Origin: UBA11606 sp964513285 | GTDB lineage: Bacteria; Actinomycetota; Acidimicrobiia; Acidimicrobiales; Aldehydirespiratoraceae | Direction: 5' to 3' | DNA length: 12,681 nt | Assembly (NCBI GenBank): GCA_964513285.1 | Contig: CAZEML010000125.1 | Coordinates: 1-12,681, forward strand | Part shown: positions 1-4,976 of the stretch, piece by piece | Position numbering within the stretch: position 1 is the first letter of the stretch | Layout of the letters: each line of letters opens with the position of its first letter | The notes under the pieces: generated by a model | The model's database searches: none | Told to the model about the DNA's origin: nothing | What the model saw: only the letters and a program-made list of their open reading frames with translations | Made by a program: the position numbers and the translations under genes

Positions 1-105
1 CTCGACGCGCTGGGCGTGAAGCTCACCGTCATGTCGAAGGATCAGGCCGACTACCTCGGCGTGCCGGTCGAAGGCCCCTACAAGCCCGACCACTACCGCT
101 ACTGA
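1..105 (+). CDS. ahcY: S-adenosylhomocysteinase, C-terminal end (partial)
   Basis: Only the last 34 codons are inside the window; the frame is open from base 1 and ends at TGA 103-105. The enzyme hydrolyses S-adenosylhomocysteine to adenosine and homocysteine in the cytoplasm, which relieves product inhibition of SAM-dependent methyltransferases and feeds methionine recycling. The family is recognised from its very conserved tail: a QADYLGV segment and the terminal KPDHYRY. In characterised homologues this C-terminal tail reaches into the neighbouring subunit, where its Lys and Tyr contact NAD. Both residues are present, so the end of the protein is intact. It is followed by a strong hairpin, which suggests that it closes a transcription unit. 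The identification rests on a short but diagnostic stretch. Confidence 0.9.
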   Translation, partial: LDALGVKLTVMSKDQADYLGVPVEGPYKPDHYRY

Positions 106-151
106 GCGTTCCCTGCGCCGGTCGGCGGCGCACGATCCATCCGGTGTCGGT

Positions 152-204
152 CCGGCCAACCTTTTCGCGACGCGGTCCTCGCCCGTCGCGAAGAGGTTGG
201 CCGG
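152..204 (+). terminator. Long hairpin after ahcY, probable transcription terminator
   Basis: A 20-base left arm (152-171, beginning CCGGCCAACC) pairs with a 20-base right arm (185-204, ending GGTTGGCCGG) at every position; one pair is a G-U wobble. The loop is 13 bases (172-184). The stem lies 46 bases after the ahcY stop and is followed by TCGTTCGTTTTC, a weak and interrupted T-rich stretch. This fits an actinobacterial intrinsic terminator, a type that often lacks a clean U tract. The near-perfect symmetry means it would form on either strand. Confidence 0.75.
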
Positions 205-220
205 TCGTTCGTTTTCGGCC

Positions 221-286
221 TGTGTGGTCGCTACCGCGCAGTGTTGTGTGGTCGCTACCGCGCAGTGTTGTGTGGTCGCTGCCCCG
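221..286. repeat. 24-bp tandem repeat, about 2.7 copies
   Basis: Copies at 221-244 and 245-268 are identical 24-mers starting TGTGTGGTCGCTACCG and ending CAGTGT. A third copy begins at 269, matches for 12 bases (TGTGTGGTCGCT), then diverges (GCCCCGAA). The unit is a multiple of three, so the forward frame stays open through it, but no conserved protein feature begins here and I treat it as non-coding. It lies between the ahcY terminator and the next gene, so it could hold a repeated protein-binding site or be a recent slippage duplication. No function can be assigned from sequence alone. Confidence 0.85.
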
Positions 287-330
287 AAATGGCGAGCCCG
301 GCCGGCGTCCACCGGACGATGATCGGTGAC

Positions 331-1008
331 ATGACCGCCCTCGAGCAGCTCCTCGCCGACGTCGACGCCGCGTTCGTCGTGACGGGCGATGGTCTCGAGC
401 CGTGGCCGGATCCGAACCCCGAGCGGTCACCGGACGCCGCGGCGTACAGCCGGGTCACCGCACCCGAGCGGTACCGACTCATCGTCGCCCGGGCCCGGGC
501 CTGGGTCGAGGGACTCGTGGCCGGTGGGATCGCGTCGGCGACGGCGGTCGACCGGATCGAGTGGGCGCAAGAGCCGGACGGCTTTCCGCCGGTCTCCAGC
601 CGTGTCCGCCTCGACGCCGCGAGGCCCGGGACGGTGCCGCTCTTCGTGATCGAGACCGGGTTCGCCGGGCTGACCGACAACGCGGTCGAGATCGCCTTCG
701 GTGACCCCTCGATCCGCTGGGAGTACATCATCGACTGCGGCTGCGACGCCTGCGACAGCGGCTCTGCCGATCTCCTCGCCGTACTCGACGAGGCGATCAT
801 CGATGTCGTGAGCGGGGCACTGCGCTACCGCTGGTCGGGACACCGCTCGCTCCGATTGGGGGTCGACGGCGCGTCGATGCGCGGCGAGATCCTCAGCCGG
901 CGACGTGAGCGGGCCGCGACCGCTGCCGGTGCAGAGGCGTGGCGTGCGGAGATCCTCGCCGCCACCGAAGCGTGGGCCGAAATCGGTGGTGCGAGCTGGC
1001 TGGACTAA
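331..1008 (+). CDS. DUF6226-like protein of unknown function
   Basis: This is a soluble 225-residue protein with no signal peptide or membrane segment. I place it, from recall and with moderate confidence, in the actinobacterial DUF6226 family. The basis is an N-terminal acidic helix, a proline-rich PWPDPNP segment (residues 24-30), a helix rich in Arg and Ala (about 47-64), and a diagnostic CGCDACD motif (136-142) followed by an acidic helix. The paired cysteines could bind metal, but nothing shows this directly. The C-terminus is a long Arg/Ala/Glu-rich helix (about 184-218). In-frame ATGs exist at 289, 319 and 331. I prefer 331 because the reading begins with a plausible MTALEQLL helix, and because a weak -10-like GATGAT (318-323) sits exactly seven bases before it, matching other genes here. 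No Shine-Dalgarno sequence is visible. The gene stands alone between the ahcY terminator and the next promoter. Confidence 0.75.
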   Translation: MTALEQLLADVDAAFVVTGDGLEPWPDPNPERSPDAAAYSRVTAPERYRLIVARARAWVEGLVAGGIASATAVDRIEWAQEPDGFPPVSSRVRLDAARPGTVPLFVIETGFAGLTDNAVEIAFGDPSIRWEYIIDCGCDACDSGSADLLAVLDEAIIDVVSGALRYRWSGHRSLRLGVDGASMRGEILSRRRERAATAAGAEAWRAEILAATEAWAEIGGASWLD

Positions 1009-1011
1009 CGT
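1006..1011 (+). promoter_or_regulatory. Leaderless -10 element (TAACGT)
   Basis: TAACGT lies exactly seven bases before the ATG at 1019, so transcription would begin at or beside the start codon. Its first three bases are the stop codon of the preceding gene. No Shine-Dalgarno sequence precedes the ATG, which agrees with a leaderless mRNA. No -35 match is evident. It would drive the three-gene unit 1019-3747. Confidence 0.6.
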
Positions 1012-1018
1012 CCCGGCC

Positions 1019-1885
1019 ATGACGACACGTGGGGTTTGGTTCTCGCCCGAAGGCCTGTCCGGCGCCGACGTCGTTGCCTTCGGGCAGCGGGTCGAGGCGC
1101 TTGGCTACGAGACACTGTGGGTGGGGGAGACGTTCGGCCGCGACCCGTTCGCGCAGCTGGCGTTGATCGGCGCGAACACGTCGAGGCTCGGGCTCGCGAG
1201 CGGCATCGCCAACATCTACAACCGGGCGCCGGGCGTGATGCTGCAGGGTGCCAACACGGTTGCCGAGGCCACCGGCGGCCGCATGATGCTCGGCATCGGG
1301 GTGTCGAGCCCGGCGATCGTGAGCAAGGTTCGCGGCATCGAGTACGGCAAGCCCTACTCGTTCATGAAGACCTACCTCGAAGCGATGGAGAGCTCGCTCT
1401 ACACGTCGGTCGCCCCGGCCGAGCCGGTGCCGGTCGTGCTGGCCGCGCTCGGCCCCAAGATGCTCGAACTCGCGGCGGAGAAGACCGCTGGTGCGCATCC
1501 CTACAACACCACGCCCGAACACACCGCGATGGCCCGAGAGGTCATGGGCCCCGACGCGGGGCTGTACGTCGAGCAGAAGGTGCTGCTCACCGAAGACGCC
1601 GAACAGGCTCGGGCCACCGGGGCATCGGTCCTCAAGTTCTACAGCCGGGCTCCCGGCTACGTGAACGCGTGGAAGCGCATGGGCTTCACCGACGACGACA
1701 TCTCGACCCAGAGCGAACGCCTCGTCGATGCGCTCGTCGCCTGGGGCACCGCCGACCAGATCGAAGCTCGGCTCCAAGAGCACGCCGACGCCGGCGCCAC
1801 CCACATCTGTATCCACCCGCTCGACCCCGTCACGGGTCAGGGCAAGCCCGACGACGCCGCCCTCGAGGCGTTCGCGCCGTCGTAA
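1019..1885 (+). CDS. LLM-class F420-dependent oxidoreductase, MSMEG_4141 type
   Basis: This 288-residue protein has the luciferase-like monooxygenase (TIM-barrel) fold and probably uses reduced coenzyme F420 or FMN as a hydride carrier. Its substrate cannot be read from the sequence. It matches, from recall, the MSMEG_4141 family of probable F420-dependent oxidoreductases (TIGR03620): an N-terminal GVWFSPEG strand, LEALGYETLWVGE-like barrel segment (about 25-38), ASGIANIYNRAP (60-71), GGRMMLGIGVS (86-96), LAALGPKMLELAAEKTAGAHPY (141-162) and a C-terminal AGATHICIHPL (258-268). Length is normal for the family. I chose ATG 1019 because the barrel begins immediately and a -10 hexamer sits seven bases upstream; a longer frame from 905 would overlap the preceding gene and add unrelated Arg/Pro-rich residues. 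It is followed after 12 bases by a crotonase gene, suggesting joint action on an acyl-CoA or related substrate. Confidence 0.88.
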   Translation: MTTRGVWFSPEGLSGADVVAFGQRVEALGYETLWVGETFGRDPFAQLALIGANTSRLGLASGIANIYNRAPGVMLQGANTVAEATGGRMMLGIGVSSPAIVSKVRGIEYGKPYSFMKTYLEAMESSLYTSVAPAEPVPVVLAALGPKMLELAAEKTAGAHPYNTTPEHTAMAREVMGPDAGLYVEQKVLLTEDAEQARATGASVLKFYSRAPGYVNAWKRMGFTDDDISTQSERLVDALVAWGTADQIEARLQEHADAGATHICIHPLDPVTGQGKPDDAALEAFAPS

Positions 1886-1891
1886 GGAAGG
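1884..1891 (+). promoter_or_regulatory. Shine-Dalgarno site of the crotonase gene
   Basis: AAGGAAGG overlaps the upstream TAA stop (1883-1885) and lies six bases before ATG 1898. Its position selects that ATG over the in-frame TTG at 1892, which would fall within or against the site. Confidence 0.75.
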
Positions 1892-1897
1892 TTGCTC

Positions 1898-2713
1898 ATG
1901 TCTGAAGAACGCGTCACCGTCGACATCACCGACGGCATCGCCGATGTCCGCCTCAACCGGGGCGACAAGATGAACGCCATGGACGGGCCGATGTTCTCGG
2001 CCTTGATCGAGACCGCCGACGAGTTGGCCAAGACCGAAGGCCTGCGGGCGGTCGTGCTCTCCGGCAACGGGCCGTCGTGGTGTGCCGGGCTCGACTTCTC
2101 CGGCTTCCAGTCGATGGCGGGCGGTGGTTCGAGCAACACCTCGAGCATCGGCAACATCGAACAGGACCGCATCACCCACAACGCCCAGCAGGCCGTCTGG
2201 GGGTGGCGTGAGCTACCCGTGCCGGTGATCGCCGCGGTGCACGGTGTCGCGTTCGGTGCAGGCATCCAGCTCGCTGCGGGCTGCGACATCCGGTTCGTCA
2301 CCCCCGACGTCCGGATGTCGATCCTGGAGATCCGGTGGGGGATCAGTCCCGACATGACGATCACCCATCTGCTGCCGAGCTTGATCGGGGCCGATGTGGC
2401 CAAGGAGCTGATCTGGACCGGTCGCGAGGTCAACGGTGAGGAGGCGGTCCGCATCGGCCTCGCCACCCACGTCAGCGACGATCCCCTCACCGACGCGATG
2501 GAGCTCGCCAAGACGATCGCGTCGAAGAGCCCTCACGCGATCCGGGCCGGCAAGCGGCTCGTCGAGTCGGCCTACGCGGAGGACTTCGCCGCCGGGTTCG
2601 CGATGGAGCGCGAGGAGATCTTCAACCTGATCGGCACCCCGAACCAGGTCGAGTCGGTCACCGCCTACTTCGAGAAGCGCGACCCGAACTACACCGAGGT
2701 CGAGGTCGACTGA
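1898..2713 (+). CDS. Crotonase/enoyl-CoA hydratase family protein
   Basis: This 271-residue cytoplasmic protein has the crotonase fold and should act on an acyl-CoA thioester. The oxyanion-hole segments are visible: SWCAGLDF (60-67) and HGVAFGAG (115-122). Around the active site it reads GAGIQLAAGCDIR, then SILEIRWGISPDM. Compared with rat enoyl-CoA hydratase, the first catalytic glutamate is replaced by Gln124. Glu144 is kept, and Asp152 falls eight residues later, the spacing of the Glu/Asp pair in dienoyl-CoA isomerase (ECH1). It most resembles, from recall, the PRK07509-type enoyl-CoA hydratases, where Gln at this position also occurs, so this is probably a subfamily trait and not a lesion. 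Hydration may therefore not be its reaction; isomerisation or another crotonase reaction is possible. It sits between an LLM oxidoreductase and an SDR gene, two bases from the latter. Confidence 0.9.
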   Translation: MSEERVTVDITDGIADVRLNRGDKMNAMDGPMFSALIETADELAKTEGLRAVVLSGNGPSWCAGLDFSGFQSMAGGGSSNTSSIGNIEQDRITHNAQQAVWGWRELPVPVIAAVHGVAFGAGIQLAAGCDIRFVTPDVRMSILEIRWGISPDMTITHLLPSLIGADVAKELIWTGREVNGEEAVRIGLATHVSDDPLTDAMELAKTIASKSPHAIRAGKRLVESAYAEDFAAGFAMEREEIFNLIGTPNQVESVTAYFEKRDPNYTEVEVD

Positions 2714-2715
2714 CG

Positions 2716-3747
2716 ATGAAGGTCCTGGTCACGGGCGCGACCGGGTTCCTCGGAAGCCACACCGTTCGGGCGTTGCGGCGCGACGGCCACGATGTGCGCG
2801 TCATGGTCCGGGCGCCGTCGAAGGCCGAGTCGCTCTTCGAACGCATGGCGATCGAGGGGTGCGAGATCGTCACCGGCGACATCACCGATCGTGCCTCGGT
2901 CGACGCGGCGGTCGATGGTTGTGAGGCGGTGGTGCACACCGCGGCGGTGGTCGCCATCGAGCCGACCCGCCAGGCCGAGATGGAACAGACCAACCTGGCC
3001 GGCGCACAGAACGTGCTCGGTGCCGCGGTCGATGCCGGCTGCGATCCGATCGTCCACGTCTCGACCGTCGCGGCGCTGTTCCCGTTCCAGACCAACCCGG
3101 TGACGGCGGAGCATCCGGTGGTCGGGGCCGACAACGGCTACGGCCAGACCAAGGCGGCGTGCGAGCGCTATGCCCGCTCCTTGCAAGACGCCGGCCATCC
3201 GGTGGTGACCCTGTACCCCTCGGGCATCGTCGGACCCGAGGACTGGAACGAATCGATCAACCTCAACGCGGTGAAGCTCTGGATCGAGAAGGGGTTCCCC
3301 GTCGCCAAGGGCTACAGCAGCAGCTGGGTCGACGTTCGCGACGTCGCCGACGTGATCGCCGCATCGGTCCGGCCCGGGCAGGGGAGTGCGCGGCTGTTGT
3401 GCATGGGCGCCTACCTGACCGCCCACGAACAGGTCGAGTCGATGAGCGAAGCGATCGGCGCCGACTTCAAGAGCATGCCCCTGCCCAAACCGGTGTGGTG
3501 GGTGTGGTCGCGGCTCGGTGACCTGGCGGCCCGGGCGAACATCGACCTGGTGCTCACGTCCGACGCCTACGACTACATCTTCGACTCCAAACCCGGCGAC
3601 GACTCCGCAACCGTCGAGCGCACCGGCGTGGCGTTCCGACCGATCGTCGAGACATGGCGCGACATGTTCGGGTGGATGTACGAGCAGGGCATGGTGCCGG
3701 CGAAGCGGGTCGGTGTGCTCGCCGACGGCGACGAGCCCGCGACCTGA
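2716..3747 (+). CDS. Extended SDR, NAD(P)-dependent epimerase/dehydratase family
   Basis: This 343-residue protein begins with a Rossmann fold: KVLVTGATGFLGSH, with the GxxGxxG nucleotide-binding motif at 7-13. The catalytic set of extended short-chain dehydrogenases is present: HVSTVAAL (Ser116/Thr117) and YGQTK (Tyr142, Lys146). LYPSGIVGPEDW (166-177) and WVDVRDVADVI (204-214) are typical of 3beta-hydroxysteroid dehydrogenase, dihydroflavonol reductase and related NAD-dependent enzymes. It probably oxidises or reduces a hydroxyl/keto group, but the substrate is unknown. The C-terminal part (about 250-343) carries an aromatic segment KPVWWVWSRLGDL that may face a hydrophobic substrate; no clear membrane span is present. 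The ATG lies two bases after the crotonase stop with no strong Shine-Dalgarno sequence, so translation is probably coupled. It ends the three-gene unit. Confidence 0.88.
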   Translation: MKVLVTGATGFLGSHTVRALRRDGHDVRVMVRAPSKAESLFERMAIEGCEIVTGDITDRASVDAAVDGCEAVVHTAAVVAIEPTRQAEMEQTNLAGAQNVLGAAVDAGCDPIVHVSTVAALFPFQTNPVTAEHPVVGADNGYGQTKAACERYARSLQDAGHPVVTLYPSGIVGPEDWNESINLNAVKLWIEKGFPVAKGYSSSWVDVRDVADVIAASVRPGQGSARLLCMGAYLTAHEQVESMSEAIGADFKSMPLPKPVWWVWSRLGDLAARANIDLVLTSDAYDYIFDSKPGDDSATVERTGVAFRPIVETWRDMFGWMYEQGMVPAKRVGVLADGDEPAT

Positions 3748-3758
3748 GGCTCGCTGTC
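3727..3758 (+). terminator. Possible weak terminator hairpin over the SDR stop codon
   Basis: CGAGCC (3732-3737) pairs with GGCTCG (3748-3753) around a 10-base loop that contains the SDR stop codon. Beyond an A-C mismatch, four more pairs (two of them G-U) extend the stem to 3727/3758. There is no U tract. It lies just before the comF promoter, a sensible place to end the upstream transcript, but the structure is modest. Confidence 0.35.
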
Positions 3759-3770
3759 AGACCCGCTTCC

Positions 3771-3776
3771 TAGGTT
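3771..3776 (+). promoter_or_regulatory. Leaderless -10 element of comF (TAGGTT)
   Basis: TAGGTT lies exactly seven bases before the GTG at 3784, predicting transcription from the start codon itself. It separates the comF-hpf pair from the upstream metabolic operon. No -35 match and no Shine-Dalgarno sequence are visible. Confidence 0.6.
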
Positions 3777-3783
3777 CGGCGGG

Positions 3784-4356
3784 GTGACGCTCAGCTCCCT
3801 GACCACGCTCTGGACCCACGACGGCGCGGCGGCCGATCTCGTGCGCGGCTTCAAGTACGGGCGCCGCACCGGGTCGGTCACCGTGATGGCCGACCGACTC
3901 GTGCCGCTGCTGCCGGACGTCGACGTCATCACCTGGGCGCCGGCGTCGCGCCCGGCCCATCGGCGGCGCGGCTTCGACCAGGCGGAGCTTCTCGCCCGGG
4001 CGATCGCCGCTCGGGCGAGACGACCGTGCCGACGGCTGCTCGTTCGGGGCCGAGGCCCCGCCCAGACCGAGCGCGACGGGGTCGGCCGGCGGTCGGGCCC
4101 CCGCGTGTTCGGTCGGGGCCGCCTGCGCTCGGGGGCGGTGGTCCCGGTGGTCGACGACGTCGTCACGACCGGCGCGACCCTCGATGCGGCGGCCGCGGCG
4201 ATCCTCGAACTCGGGGCGGCGACGGTCCACGGGGCGGCCGCCACGCGCGCGGAGCGTCGCACGGCGGGCGCAGTCCGGGTTCGGGGTGTACGGTCGAGTG
4301 GTACACCGGATTACGGAGGTACTCGATGGACGTCTCCATCAGCGCACGGCACGTGA
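3784..4356 (+). CDS. comF: ComF family phosphoribosyltransferase-like protein, short form
   Basis: This 190-residue protein carries the type I phosphoribosyltransferase signature: VVPVVDDVVTTGAT (119-132) is the PRPP-binding loop with its paired aspartates. Other ComF landmarks are FKYGRR (23-28), WAPASRPAHRRRGFDQAELLARAI (51-74) and QTERDGVGRR (94-103). In naturally competent bacteria ComF acts in DNA uptake; in actinobacteria without known competence its role is unclear. Full-length ComF proteins start with a cysteine-rich zinc ribbon. It is absent here: the first residues already belong to the domain that follows it, the frame has no earlier start, and a -10 element seven bases upstream supports GTG 3784. 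The last 30 or so residues are not family-like and read into hpf, overlapping it by 31 bases. Order comF-hpf-secA is common in actinobacteria. Confidence 0.85.
   Translation: MTLSSLTTLWTHDGAAADLVRGFKYGRRTGSVTVMADRLVPLLPDVDVITWAPASRPAHRRRGFDQAELLARAIAARARRPCRRLLVRGRGPAQTERDGVGRRSGPRVFGRGRLRSGAVVPVVDDVVTTGATLDAAAAAILELGAATVHGAAATRAERRTAGAVRVRGVRSSGTPDYGGTRWTSPSAHGT
4285..4307. promoter_or_regulatory. Candidate hpf promoter with inverted repeat
   Basis: Within the comF 3' end, GGTGTAC (4285-4291) and GTACACC (4301-4307) form a perfect 7-bp inverted repeat with a 9-base spacer. It overlaps TACGGT (4289-4294), a candidate -10 that would start transcription near 4301-4302 and leave a leader of about 24 bases carrying the hpf ribosome-binding site. 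The repeat could be a repressor operator over the -10/+1 region or an RNA stem. The repeat is seen directly; its role is inferred. Confidence 0.45.
4315..4320 (+). promoter_or_regulatory. Strong Shine-Dalgarno site of hpf
   Basis: GGAGGT lies five bases before ATG 4326, inside the comF reading frame. It fixes the hpf start and shows that the 31-base overlap between the two genes is real. Confidence 0.85.
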
Positions 4357-4922
4357 ACATCACGCCGCGACTGGAGGAGGTGATCCATGAGAAAATCGGC
4401 ACGCTCGATCGTTTCCTCGACGGTCTCGACCATGCCGAAGTGCACTTCGACGAGGCACGAAATCCGCGGATCGAAGACAAGGAGTTCTGCGAGGTCACCG
4501 TCGAGGGGCATGGCCACCACCTGCGGGCCAAGGTGCACGCCCGCGATCCGTTCTCCGCGATCGACATGGCGACCCTCAAGCTCGAGCGGCAGATCCGCAA
4601 GCTGCGCACCAAGCTGCAGAAGCGCCACCACGGCGATGGCAAGTCGTTGCGCGATCTCGACGCCTCGGCCCTGCTCGACGATCTGGCCTCGACCAGCGGC
4701 TCCGATGCCGAACCGGCGGCCGACGACGAGGAGGAGTACATCCCCCAGATCGTCAAGAGCAAGCGCTTCTACCTGGCGCCGATGGTGCCCGACGAAGCCG
4801 TCTTGAAGATGGAATTGCTCGGGCACGGGTTCTTCTTCTTCATCAACAAGGAGACCAACCGCTCCGCGGTGATCTACAAGCGCGACGACGGCGACATCGG
4901 CCTGATCGACGAAGCCGGGTAG
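4326..4922 (+). CDS. hpf: Ribosome hibernation promoting factor, long form
   Basis: This 198-residue protein is a long-form HPF (also called RaiA/YfiA type), which binds the decoding region of the 30S subunit and joins two 70S ribosomes into an inactive 100S dimer during starvation or stress. The N-terminal S30AE domain (about 1-100) has the expected MDVSISARHVNITPRLEEVI start, FDEARNPR, the VTVEGHGHHLRAKV strand and a Lys/Arg-rich helix (86-102). An acidic, disordered linker follows (about 108-138). The C-terminal dimerisation domain (about 140-198) is clear: IVKSKRFYLAPMVPDEAVL, MELLGHGFFFFINKET, and VIYKRDDGDIGLI. Length is normal for actinobacterial long HPF. The start is set by GGAGGT five bases upstream; an extended frame from 4026 is only comF read in another frame. 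It is probably co-transcribed with comF and perhaps also from its own promoter. Confidence 0.95.
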   Translation: MDVSISARHVNITPRLEEVIHEKIGTLDRFLDGLDHAEVHFDEARNPRIEDKEFCEVTVEGHGHHLRAKVHARDPFSAIDMATLKLERQIRKLRTKLQKRHHGDGKSLRDLDASALLDDLASTSGSDAEPAADDEEEYIPQIVKSKRFYLAPMVPDEAVLKMELLGHGFFFFINKETNRSAVIYKRDDGDIGLIDEAG

Positions 4923-4951
4923 CACCCGTCACCCTGCCGAGGGTCGGGGTG
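4923..4951 (+). terminator. Two-part hairpin between hpf and secA
   Basis: Directly after the hpf stop, ACCCT (4931-4935) and AGGGT (4940-4944) pair around a GCCG tetraloop. Outside a 3-by-2 internal loop, CACCC (4923-4927) pairs with GGGTG (4947-4951). There is no U tract. It could end or attenuate the hpf transcript, or simply sit upstream of the secA promoter. Confidence 0.4.
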
Positions 4952-4960
4952 TGGCGTCGG

Positions 4961-4966
4961 TAGACT
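4961..4966 (+). promoter_or_regulatory. Candidate -10 element of secA (TAGACT)
   Basis: TAGACT lies ten bases before the secA ATG, predicting a transcript with only about three leader bases. No convincing Shine-Dalgarno sequence precedes the ATG (the nearest bases are GGGACA), which agrees with near-leaderless translation. No -35 hexamer is obvious. Confidence 0.5.
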
Positions 4967-4976
4967 CATTGGGACA

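Noticed and set aside
221..286. The tandem repeat considered as a CRISPR array.
   Set aside because: The copies are directly adjacent with no unique spacers, and no cas gene is present.
241..330. An N-terminal extension of the DUF6226-like protein to GTG 241 through the repeat.
   Set aside because: The added residues are repeat-encoded, lack family character, and later ATGs give a normal start.
893..2179. A 428-codon minus-strand open frame across the oxidoreductase and crotonase genes; a similar 474-codon one at 7486-8910.
   Set aside because: Both are low-complexity shadows (Arg/Gly/Val/His-rich) of well-supported + strand genes, with no recognisable domain.
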